Positions 37,700-48,260 of a DNA stretch of 64,000 nucleotides are shown here, one piece after another (within the stretch, counting starts at the first letter, position 1; each line of letters opens with the position of its first letter). Origin of the DNA: Raoultibacter phocaeensis. Its GTDB lineage: Bacteria; Actinomycetota; Coriobacteriia; Coriobacteriales; Eggerthellaceae. Both the position numbers and the translations under genes were made by a program. The notes beneath the pieces are model-generated. The model did not search any database, was not told where the DNA came from, and saw nothing but the letters and a program-made list of their open reading frames with translations. The stretch covers positions 744,001 to 808,000 of the forward strand of contig NZ_CABDUX010000002.1 in NCBI RefSeq assembly GCF_901411515.1, in the 5' to 3' direction.

Positions 37700-37918
37700 A
37701 TGTGCTTCAGACCACCAACTGTCGATGCCGGCCCGGTACAATGCCCGAAGTGCGGGGCCGAGGTCGATCCGAAAGCCGACGAATGCCCCAGCTGCGGGGC
37801 GAAGGCCATGCCGGCTCCCGGCATGCCTGCTGCTCCGGGAGCTCCCGGAGCCCCGAAGGCCCCCAGCGCGCCGCAGGCCCCGGGTGCGCCTGCGGCCCCG
37901 AAAGCGCCGGGAGCATAA
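37700..37918 (+). CDS. Small zinc-ribbon protein with Pro/Ala-rich tail
   Basis: 72 residues, with AAAAGGAG before ATG 37700. A zinc ribbon CPKCGAEV...CPSCGAKA (15-34) is followed by a low-complexity tail of PGAPxAP-like units running to the C-terminus. It is short, soluble and disordered at the end. It may tether or scaffold, but no function is known. The gene ends in a good terminator. Confidence 0.7.
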   Translation: MCFRPPTVDAGPVQCPKCGAEVDPKADECPSCGAKAMPAPGMPAAPGAPGAPKAPSAPQAPGAPAAPKAPGA

Positions 37919-37954
37919 GGGCGGCGAACATCGAAGCGCGTGCGTAAGGATGGG

Positions 37955-37982
37955 CGGGTTCGGGAATATCCGAACCCGTTTT
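37955..37982 (+). terminator. Terminator after the zinc-ribbon gene
   Basis: Stem CGGGTTCGG (37955-37963) with CCGAACCCG (37970-37978), loop GAATAT, T4 tail. It marks the end of the block that starts at lysR. Confidence 0.8.
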
Positions 37983-37985
37983 GCG

Positions 37986-38441
37986 TTACAGCGGCGGCGT
38001 GGAAGCTCGTATGAGCTGTTCTTTATGTGCCATGAGGTCGAGAAAGCCGGAGGGAAAACCGGCGGCTTCAAGAATATCATCGTCAAACGAGCGAGCTAGC
38101 CCTCGCATTTCTTCGGCGAATGCCGAGGTGTAGTGCATTCCGAGAACGCTTTCCGAATCGCTTTCTTCAGTGAGCCTCTTGATAACAAGCGCTACGTAGG
38201 AAAGGGAGGAGTTGTCGGCATCGAGGTCGGCTATTCGTTTCGGTCTGCAAACAAGAGGCTTGCAGACCAACGACGAAAAATGTGCGCACCGGTTTCTTAC
38301 CTCGGATACAGTGCGCATCCAGCTTATGAGCGTATCGTACGGTATTCTGAAAGAGTCTGAATTCACTATGCAATAAAATGGCCGGGGCATTGCCACATCG
38401 TTGAGAGGTGCCCCCGGCTCTGTCGCTGATAACGATATCAT
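37986..38441 (-). pseudogene. C-terminal remnant of an Abi-like (AbiD/F, Abi_2) protein
   Basis: 151 codons, about half the length of Abi_2 family proteins. The segment PYDTLISWMRTVSEVRNRCAHFSSL matches the family's C-terminal RNxxAH motif, which resembles the HEPN RNase motif Rx4-6H. The N-terminal half is missing: upstream sequence is AT-rich and has no continuing frame. Abi_2 proteins abort phage infection. No ribosome site of quality precedes the ATG at 38441, so I regard it as a broken gene; a functional short HEPN-like protein is an alternative. Confidence 0.45.
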
Positions 38442-38516
38442 CGTTCTTCATTTTGTCAAACCTTCAATCCGCTTGCCGCGAGATGCTTTAGCCCAACTGC
38501 AGTTCAAAATGTGTAG

Positions 38517-38558
38517 TATTTATTATACAACAATACACTGGTAATCGTATAATAAATA
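38517..38558. repeat. AT-rich inverted repeat
   Basis: TATTTATTATAC (38517-38528) and GTATAATAAATA (38547-38558) are perfect 12-bp arms around an 18-base spacer. The stretch stands out as AT-rich from the surrounding GC-rich DNA. It is upstream of the Abi-like remnant. Confidence 0.7.
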
Positions 38559-38629
38559 GTTGGCTTTTTTGGAATTTCTTGCTGCTCGGATGGATCTGAC
38601 AGATGATAAAGCGGTCACGCTTACGTGCC

Positions 38630-39190
38630 CTACATGGGCTTGAGGTTCTTGTCGAGCCGCTCGATCATCCAGGCGAGGCGTTTTTCGCGCCCCGCATCGG
38701 TTTTCGCGTCGAAGTAGGCGCGCGTGTACGTCTTCTTTACGGAGGGCGACATGGAAAGGAAGTTCGTGTAGGCGGGTTCATGTCCTTGTAGCACTGCAGT
38801 TACCTGATCGATCTGCTCGTCAGTGGCCTGCTGGGGTTTCGGGGCGTCCCATTGCCCGTTTCGCTTTGCCTCGTCGATCTTCGCACGACCGTACTCGGTC
38901 ATGATGCCGCGCTTCTCGAGCTTCTCGACGAGCCCCTTGTTTTTCTCCGACCATTTGCTGTTTGCCCGCCGCTGCGCGAAATACTTGCGGTAGACCGTGT
39001 CGTCGATGCTCTGCATCTGCCCGTCGATCCAACCGAAGCAGAGCGCCTCTTCGAGCGCTTCGCCCGCTTTGAGTGTTTTCGGCCCGCCTGCTTTGCCGAA
39101 TAGGAGCCAGACGCCCTCGTCTGACGTGCAGTTGTCGCTAAGCCAGGTTCTGAATGCTTCTCGGGTTGAAAAGGTCAGCTCTTCGGCCAT
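38630..39190 (-). CDS. YdeI/OmpD-associated family protein
   Basis: 186 residues from ATG 39190 with GGAGGG just upstream. Conserved family features: the N-terminal FSTREAFRTWLSDNCTSDEGVWLLFGKAG, then EALCFGWIDGQMQSIDDTVYRKYFAQRRANSKWSEKN, and the C-terminal AYTNFLSMSPSVKKTYTRAYFDAKTDAGREKRL. YdeI-like proteins are linked to tolerance of antimicrobial peptides and bacteriocins, but their biochemical role is unclear. The gene is intact although it sits in a decayed stretch. Confidence 0.8.
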   Translation of the reverse strand: MAEELTFSTREAFRTWLSDNCTSDEGVWLLFGKAGGPKTLKAGEALEEALCFGWIDGQMQSIDDTVYRKYFAQRRANSKWSEKNKGLVEKLEKRGIMTEYGRAKIDEAKRNGQWDAPKPQQATDEQIDQVTAVLQGHEPAYTNFLSMSPSVKKTYTRAYFDAKTDAGREKRLAWMIERLDKNLKPM

Positions 39191-39380
39191 GTTCCCTCCG
39201 TTGATCGCATAGTCTTGTATGTCCGCATTATCTTACTATGGTTGCCTCGGCGCAGCCTTCTCGCGCAGGCGATCGGGCGGGTATTACAAAAATGAAATAT
39301 CTATTACGGCCGATTCAATTGAACGTGTGCTGCCTCTTCGGAATACTTTGAACCGTAAACTTCGCCCATGGAGTAAGAGA

Positions 39381-39611
39381 TCACATCCTTTCGCTAAGCG
39401 AGATGCTGCGCTCGAAATTCATAGTAAGCAAGAACTCATCGATCTCGTTGAGGGGGAGCGTCGAGAGCTCCTTTCGTAGGATGTTTGGGTTTTCGGTCGT
39501 CTGACAGCGGATGGTGCCGAAAATGCACACTTTTCCGCTTTGTGTTGCGTTTTCTACCTCAAGGGCGAGCGTGCAGCCACCGAGGTTGGAGCTGTCGGGC
39601 AAAAGGTCCAC
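39381..39611 (-). pseudogene. Unidentified coding remnant
   Basis: An open stretch of about 76-84 codons (GTG at 39611; an in-frame TAG lies just upstream) encodes a plausible folded fragment: SSNLGGCTLALEVENATQSG...LSTLPLNEIDEFLLTMNFERS. No ribosome site is visible and the 5' part appears lost. Between 39191 and 39854 nothing else is supported as a gene. Confidence 0.3.
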
Positions 39612-39685
39612 GGGGTAAAGGCTGTGATCAGGTAATTCCTATAGGATGAGAAACAGGTTTTTACTTGTGCGGCCCGTGTATGCAA

Positions 39686-39719
39686 CACTTCGTGAAAAAG
39701 TGTGCGAAGTGAGCCTTTT
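39686..39719 (+). terminator. Weak hairpin with T-run upstream of the ilv promoter
   Basis: A 7-bp stem CACTTCG (39686-39692) with CGAAGTG (39705-39711), then AGCC and TTTTT. It could insulate the ilv promoter. Confidence 0.4.
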
Positions 39720-39854
39720 TCGTTGCACGGCGGTAAGTTGGCCTGTTCCCGCGGTTCACTTGGGGCGCCGCGCGTACGTGCGAGAAGAGGTCCGAACGCT
39801 GCTGCAGAATTCCATAAGCTCTTAAAGTTTTTTCTCCCTTTTCGAAATTCAGCG

Positions 39855-39882
39855 TTGCGCGATGGGGAATCGCGAGTATACT
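39855..39882 (+). promoter_or_regulatory. Promoter of the ilv operon
   Basis: TTGCGC (39855-39860), 16-base spacer, TATACT (39877-39882). The predicted start near 39889 precedes the T-box-like leader. Confidence 0.6.
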
Positions 39883-39888
39883 TCGTAC

Positions 39889-40178
39889 CCAACAAATCTA
39901 TAGCTTCAAATGCGTTGACGAGGAAAGTACGGACGAATCCATCTTCAGAGAGCCGGCGGGTGCTGCGAGCCGGTGGTGGACGGCCCGAAAGCCACCTTTG
40001 AGCAGTCGAGTTCGAACGAAGCGGACGCAGCCGGGCAACTCACGGTGTGCACCGCGGCAAGTAGGCTTGAACCGGTGACAACCGTTATCAGTCCGAATGT
40101 TGAGCGCATCGCCCAAAGCGTGCGCGTCTTCCTTTACCTGATGGTCCTGGTGCAAGCTTCTTGCGGCAGGATTTTTTT
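39889..40178 (+). promoter_or_regulatory. T-box-like leader of ilvD with attenuator
   Basis: The leader reads like a T-box riboswitch: GAGGAAAGTA (K-turn and AGTA loop-E side of stem I, about 39919-39928), AGAGAGCCGG and later GAGCCGG (distal stem), then GAAA-GCC-A and TTTGAGC. The last part aligns with the B. subtilis glyQS specifier region (GAAA-GGC-A...TTGAGC), so the specifier would be GCC, an alanine codon. The T-box motif appears as GGTGTGCACCGCGG (about 40044-40057), with TGC where the consensus has the two bases GN. A transcription terminator follows at 40145-40178. Such leaders bind uncharged tRNA and let transcription proceed. Confidence 0.6.
40145..40178 (+). terminator. Leader terminator (attenuator) of the ilv operon
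   Basis: TCCTG-GCAAG arms pair with CTTGC-CAGGA across a CTT loop, with a small internal loop, and are followed by T7 (40172-40178). It lies 94 bases before the ilvD start. Confidence 0.8.
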
Positions 40179-40272
40179 GTTGTAGCGCATGCAATGCGCA
40201 CGCTGATCGCCGAAGCGGCATTGCGTGCGGTTGGGTGCAACGGGCATACGTCAGACGGAAGGAAGGCACATC

Positions 40273-41951
40273 ATGCACTACCGCAGCGATGCTGTGAAAA
40301 AGGGGGTTGCGCGCGCACCGCACCGCAGCCTGCTTAAGGCAGACGGAATGACCGACGAGGAGCTTGCGCGACCGCTTGTCGCCGTCGTCAACTCCCGAAA
40401 CGACATCATTCCCGGGCACAACAACCTCGATAAGATCGCCGATGCCGTGAAGGCGGGCATCTACATGGCGGGCGGCGTTCCTTTCGAAATCTCCACCATC
40501 GGCGTGTGCGACGGCATCGCGATGAACCACGAGGGCATGCACTACTCGCTCGTTTCGCGCGAGGTTATCGCCGATTCGGTCGAATGTGCGGTGCAGGGCC
40601 ATCAGTTCGATGCTATGGTATGCATTCCCAATTGCGACAAGATCGTGCCCGGCATGCTCATGGGCGCTTTGCGCGTAAACATCCCCACCGTGTTCGTGTC
40701 GGGTGGTCCTATGCTCGCGGGCAAGCAGCCGGGCGGGTGCGGGCCGACGACCGACCTCAACACGCTTTTCGACGGGGCGGCTGCCGTGCAAAACGGCACG
40801 ATGACCGAAGAGGAGCTCGCATACTACGAAGATACAGCGTGTCCGACCTGCGGCAGTTGCTCGGGCATGTTCACGGCGAACTCCATGAATTGCCTGTGCG
40901 AGGCGCTCGGCATCGCGCTTCCCGGCAACGGCACGATACCTGCCGTCTACTCCGAGCGCATCAGGCTTGCAAAGCATGCGGGCATGAAGGCGATGGAGCT
41001 TTTGGAACGGGGTGTCACCGCCCGCGATATCGTGAACAAAGCTGCTATCCATAACGCGATGGAGTGCGATATGGCGTTCGGCGGCTCGACGAATACGGTG
41101 CTCCATCTTACGGCCATCGCGGCCGAGGCGGGCCACCCCATCTCGATGGACGATTGGGATGACGCAAGCGCGCGCACCCCGCATCTCGTGAAGCTCCAGC
41201 CCTCGGGTCCCAGGCCGCTTTCCGATCTCTACGAAGTCGGCGGAGTACCGGTGGTCATCGCCGAGCTCGACAAACTCGGCCTCATCGACCGCAGTGCCGT
41301 TACGTGCATGGGTTCGATGGGCGAGTACCTCGACTATATGGGCGAGCACTGCCAAGGCGCCGACGGCGAAGTGTGCCGCAGCTTCGACAACCCGTTTTCG
41401 GAAGCGGGGGCGCTCAAAGTGCTGCACGGCAACATCGCTCCCGATGGGGCCATCGTCAAGAAGGCGGCGGTCGATCCGGCTATGATGAAGCACACTGGTC
41501 TCGCCCGCGTGTTCGAAAGCGAGGAAGAAGCGTGCGCCGCCATCAACGCCGGCAAAATCGTCCCAGGCGATGTGGTTGTCATCCGCTACGAAGGCCCGAA
41601 AGGCGGCCCCGGCATGCGCGAGATGCTCACACCCACCTCGTCGATCGTCGGCATGGGGCTTTCCACGTCGGTCGCGCTCATCACCGACGGGCGTTTTTCG
41701 GGGGCAACCAAGGGCCCTGCCGTGGGGCACGTCAGTCCCGAGGCGGCGGCGGGAGGTCCGATCGCGCTTATCGAAGAGGGCGATTCGATCACCGTCGACA
41801 TCGGGAGGGGAGCGCTTACGCTCAATGTCGACGAGGCGGAACTCGAGCGAAGGCGCACGGCATGGCAGCCGCCCGCGCAGAAACACAACCACGGGGTGCT
41901 CTCCCGTTACGCGAAACTGGTGACTTCGGCAGACAAGGGGGCGATTCTCTC

Positions 41952-41955
<4 letters not shown>
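40273..41955 (+). CDS. ilvD: Dihydroxy-acid dehydratase
   Basis: 560 residues from ATG 40273, after GGAAGG. It converts dihydroxy-isovalerate/methylvalerate to the keto acids in valine and isoleucine synthesis. The Fe-S ligands are visible in IPNCDKIVPGM and PTCGSCSGMFTANSMNC, with a further cysteine in the N-terminal VCDGIAM. The C-terminal barrel has ITDGRFSGATKGPAVGHVSPEA with the catalytic serine. The stop overlaps ilvB (ATGA). Confidence 0.96.
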
Positions 41956-45306
<3,351 letters not shown>

Positions 45307-45320
45307 GACGGATGCTGTCG

Positions 45321-45377
45321 CGCCTGCGCCGAACAGGGCGCGCTCAGCTGGACTCTATCACGCCTGCGCCGAACAGG
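45321..45377. repeat. 17-bp direct repeat downstream of ilvC
   Basis: CGCCTGCGCCGAACAGG occurs perfectly at 45321-45337 and 45361-45377, separated by 23 bases. No gene lies across it. Confidence 0.7.
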
Positions 45378-45520
45378 TGCGGTGACAGACGATGAAAACG
45401 TGGCTCCAGGGTCTGTTAACCTGGGGCCGTTTTACACCCGACGATGGGCCTTGCGCAGCGGTACCTTCGTCGGCACCCGACCGCCCGAATCGCAGCCGGC
45501 CATCTTGCTTCTGCGCACGG

Positions 45521-45841
45521 TCAGTCGGCGAGATCAACAAGCGCGTAGTCGTCGATGTCTTGCGAGGCGTGGACGACGCGCCATACGGTGAGCCCGTCTT
45601 CGCCGTACGAGTAAAACAGCCGATACGATCCGACGAGATACGTCTGCATCCCGCTCGTCGACAGACGCTCGTCGTCGAAGCGTCTTCCGAGGTCGGGAAA
45701 CTCGCAGAGGAGGTCAACCTTTGCGACAAGGGTTTCGTACCACGTGCGGGCTGCCTGAGGCGAGTCGAGTATCACTCCAATGTATATGACGGCGGATTCG
45801 ATATCGTAGGCGGCTCTTGGCCGATATGTGGGCGCAAGCAT
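45521..45841 (-). CDS. ParE/RelE-superfamily toxin
   Basis: 106 residues from ATG 45841 (MLAPTYRPRAAYDIESAVIY). The fold signs are the N-terminal helix pair AAYDIESAVIYI...SPQAARTWYETLVAKVDLLCEFPDLGRRF and the C-terminal strand YRLFYSYGEDGLTVWRVVHASQDIDDY. ParE toxins block gyrase and RelE-type toxins cleave mRNA; the sequence alone does not decide. A 36-codon frame immediately upstream could be its antitoxin. Confidence 0.75.
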   Translation of the reverse strand: MLAPTYRPRAAYDIESAVIYIGVILDSPQAARTWYETLVAKVDLLCEFPDLGRRFDDERLSTSGMQTYLVGSYRLFYSYGEDGLTVWRVVHASQDIDDYALVDLAD

Positions 45842-45848
45842 GATGCGT

Positions 45849-45959
45849 TTACGCTTCGAGCGCTTCGATGACGGTACGGATCCTCTCGTTGAGGGCCGCT
45901 TGGCTTTCTTGGATAATCGCGAAAACGAAAGTCTCTGCATAGGCTAGACTGAGAAGCAT
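45849..45959 (-). CDS. Very short putative antitoxin
   Basis: 36 codons (ATG 45959 to TAA 45849), ending 7 bases before the toxin start. The sequence ends in an amphipathic helix (IIQESQAALNERIRTVIEALEA) of the kind antitoxins use to wrap the toxin. The DNA-binding half normally found (ParD/RelB about 70-90 residues) is missing, and no ribosome site is seen. It may be a truncated antitoxin. Confidence 0.4.
   Translation of the reverse strand: MLLSLAYAETFVFAIIQESQAALNERIRTVIEALEA
45889..45917 (+). promoter_or_regulatory. Promoter of the FMN reductase gene
   Basis: TTGAGG (45889-45894), 17-base spacer, GATAAT (45912-45917). It lies inside the antitoxin-like frame on the other strand, so expression of the two may interfere. 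Confidence 0.5.
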
Positions 45960-45988
45960 CAGGAGGAATTCAACCGAGGAGGTTGTTG

Positions 45989-46525
45989 ATGGCGGATATA
46001 CTGGTGGTTACGGGAAGCCCGCGCGTGGGCGGGAATACGTCGATGCTCGCGGATGCGTTCGCCGAGGGCGCGCAAGGGGCGGGAAACTCCGTCGTACGTT
46101 TCGATGCGGGGCGTGCGGATGTCAAGGGGTGCCTCGGGTGCAACTACTGCTTCACCCACGATGGCGCGTGTTGCCAGTCCGACGACATGCAAAAAGCTTA
46201 TCCGCTGCTTCATCGATGCGATACGCTCGCTTACGTGACGCCCATTTACTGCTTCACCTTCTCCGCGCAGATCAAAGCGTTCATGGACCGCATGTTCTGC
46301 GGCATCGCCAAGCCGTTTTCCGTCAAGTCGACGGTGCTTCTGTGCGCATTCGAGGACAAGGACCACTCCATATCCAAACACATCATCGATACGTACCGCG
46401 CCCTCACCGCGTATTCGGGCATGGAAGACAAGGGGGTCGTCGCGGTCGGCAGCGTGTTCGAAAAGGGCGCGATTGCGGGAAACCCCGGTTTGGGGAAAGC
46501 CCGCAAGCTCGGCGCGAGCCTGTAA
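45989..46525 (+). CDS. NADPH-dependent FMN reductase / flavodoxin-like iron-sulfur flavoprotein
   Basis: 178 residues; GAGGAGG lies seven bases before ATG 45989. The flavodoxin-like fold starts ILVVTGSPRVGGNTSMLAD (phosphate loop for FMN) and contains a cysteine-rich segment KGCLGCNYCFTHDGACCQ (about 47-64), then YVTPIYCFTFSAQIKAFMDRM. The CxxCxxC segment is the pattern of iron-sulfur flavoproteins. It should transfer electrons to small molecules or proteins in the cytoplasm. Confidence 0.85.
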   Translation: MADILVVTGSPRVGGNTSMLADAFAEGAQGAGNSVVRFDAGRADVKGCLGCNYCFTHDGACCQSDDMQKAYPLLHRCDTLAYVTPIYCFTFSAQIKAFMDRMFCGIAKPFSVKSTVLLCAFEDKDHSISKHIIDTYRALTAYSGMEDKGVVAVGSVFEKGAIAGNPGLGKARKLGASL

Positions 46526-46637
46526 GGCTTTCGCCCGCCGTTGGGAAGTCGTGCAGCGCTAGAAGCGCTCGGCAACGATACGGGGTGCTTAGGCAAACAT
46601 GTGCAGGCATCAGCTTGGAAGCGAAAAGACGGCTCGG

Positions 46638-46756
46638 TGTCCGCCAAGGCCCGTTAAACGACATTTCATCTATGCGGAAACCGAATAAAGCCTGATCGGA
46701 ATTTTCTGATTTGAAAAATTGATCCAAAAATGTCGTTTATCGACGGTTGGCGGACA
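46638..46756. mobile_element. MITE-like element with imperfect terminal inverted repeats
   Basis: 119 bp bounded by TGTCCGCCAA...TAAACGACATTT (46638-46666) and its inverse at 46728-46756. The 29-bp arms match at 22 positions: 10 outer and 12 inner, with 7 mismatched between. The inside is AT-rich and holds a second, nested inverted repeat (GATCGGAATTTTC/GAAAAATTGATCC). It has no coding capacity and no clear target duplication. Confidence 0.55.
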
Positions 46757-46864
46757 GCGAAGGTGCTGCGAACCGGTGAATCTCGGCTTCAAGCCAAGGT
46801 CGGCCCATCTGCGCCGCCCGCTGTTCTTTTTTGCATGGTGAGCGCGCAGCGCGGCGTTCCGTAT

Positions 46865-46870
46865 TACAAT
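46865..46870 (+). promoter_or_regulatory. Probable -10 of serC
   Basis: TACAAT, 94 bases before the serC start. No convincing -35; TTGCAT at 46831 is too far away. Confidence 0.35.
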
Positions 46871-46964
46871 GCCATGATAACCGAGGCTCTTGCGGGTGAT
46901 GCACGGCGTGCAGTCGTGTCAATCCGGAAAGCGGAAACAACAGGGAGAAGAGGAGATCGCGAAC

Positions 46965-48047
46965 ATGGGTAGGGTGTACAATTTTTCTGCAGGTCCCGCA
47001 GTTTTGCCGGAAGAGGTGCTCGCCGAAGCAGCTTCCGAGATGCTCAATTACCGAGGATGCGGCATGTCGGTCATGGAGATGAGCCATCGGTCGAAGCCCT
47101 TCGCGGAAATCATCGAGAACGCCGAGGCCGACCTGCGTGAGCTCATCGGCATTCCCGAGAACTACAAAGTGCTGTTCTTGCAGGGCGGAGCTTCGCAGCA
47201 GTTCGCAGCTGTGCCGATGAATCTCATGAAGAATCGCGTGGCCGATTACATCATCACCGGTTCATGGGCCAAGAAGGCGTGGAAAGAAGGCGCTATCTAC
47301 GGCGATGCCCGTGCTATCGCCTCAAGCGAAGACGAGACGTTCTCCTATATTCCCGACTGCTCCGATCTGCCGATTTCGGACGATGCCGATTACGTGTACA
47401 TCTGCGAGAATAACACCATCTACGGCACGAAGTTCCATACGCTGCCTAACACTAAGGGCAAAGATCTCGTGGCCGACGTCTCGTCGTGCTTCTTGTCCGA
47501 GCCCGTCGACATCACGAAGTACGGAGTCATGTACGGCGGTGCTCAGAAGAACATCGGGCCTGCAGGTGTGGTGATCGACATCATCCGCGAGGACCTCATT
47601 TCGGATGACGTGCTTGAGGGTACGCCGACCATGCTCAAGTGGAAGACCCAGGCCGATGCCGATTCGCTGTACAACACGCCGCCCGCTTACGGCATCTACA
47701 TCTGCGGCAAGGTGTTCAAGTGGTTGAAGGACCAGGGAGGTCTCGAGGCCATCGGCGAGCGCAACAAAGAAAAGGCGGCCATCCTCTACGACTACCTCGA
47801 CCAGAGCACGCTTTTCAAGGGTACGGTTCGCAAAGAGGACCGTTCGCTCATGAACGTGCCGTTCGTCACCGGCTCCGATGAGCTCGATGCGGCGTTCGTA
47901 GCCGAGGCGAAGGATGCGGGCCTCGTGAACCTCAAAGGCCACCGTTCGGTCGGGGGTATGCGTGCGAGCATCTACAACGCCATGCCGAAAGCAGGCGTCG
48001 AGAAGCTCGTCGAGTTCATGGATGGCTTCGAGAAGGCGCACGTGTAA
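46965..48047 (+). CDS. serC: Phosphoserine aminotransferase
   Basis: 360 residues from ATG 46965 with AGAGGAG upstream. PLP enzyme of the class V aminotransferases: FSAGPAVLPEEVL start, MSHRSKPF, LFLQGGASQQFAAVPMNL, the lysine region YGGAQKNIGPAG and the C-terminal HRSVGGMRASIYNAMP. It makes phosphoserine from 3-phosphohydroxypyruvate, the product of SerA encoded next. Confidence 0.96.
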   Translation: MGRVYNFSAGPAVLPEEVLAEAASEMLNYRGCGMSVMEMSHRSKPFAEIIENAEADLRELIGIPENYKVLFLQGGASQQFAAVPMNLMKNRVADYIITGSWAKKAWKEGAIYGDARAIASSEDETFSYIPDCSDLPISDDADYVYICENNTIYGTKFHTLPNTKGKDLVADVSSCFLSEPVDITKYGVMYGGAQKNIGPAGVVIDIIREDLISDDVLEGTPTMLKWKTQADADSLYNTPPAYGIYICGKVFKWLKDQGGLEAIGERNKEKAAILYDYLDQSTLFKGTVRKEDRSLMNVPFVTGSDELDAAFVAEAKDAGLVNLKGHRSVGGMRASIYNAMPKAGVEKLVEFMDGFEKAHV

Positions 48048-48260
48048 ACTGGCGTTTGCATGGCGAAGGGCAGCGTGTTTTTGTGCCGATGGGCGTTCCG
48101 AATTCTGAAGCGGGCGAAAACGCGCTGCGTTATGCGCTAGAATGCTTACCGCTGCGCGTGGGCTATGTTGCGGCCCGTGCATTGTTTGCAATGATGAGAT
48201 TCCGATGCGGCTGCACGTTAGTAGCCTGGTCGGCCGATGGAAGGAAGAGTGGTTGCCCTT

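Noticed and set aside
39219-39479. 86-codon plus-strand frame in the decayed region
   Set aside because: It overlaps the minus-strand remnant, lacks a ribosome site and has no recognisable fold.
39554-39895. 113-codon minus-strand frame before the ilv promoter
   Set aside because: Its 3' part is an out-of-frame reading of the neighbouring remnant and its 5' part covers the ilv promoter; basic, low-complexity composition.
40005-40020. GTTCGAAC-like bases suggesting a tRNA T-arm
   Set aside because: No acceptor stem or anticodon arm can be built around it; it belongs to the linker of the T-box-like leader.
39898-41892. 664-codon minus-strand frame opposite the ilv leader and ilvD
   Set aside because: A shadow of ilvD; it also crosses the T-box-like leader and attenuator.
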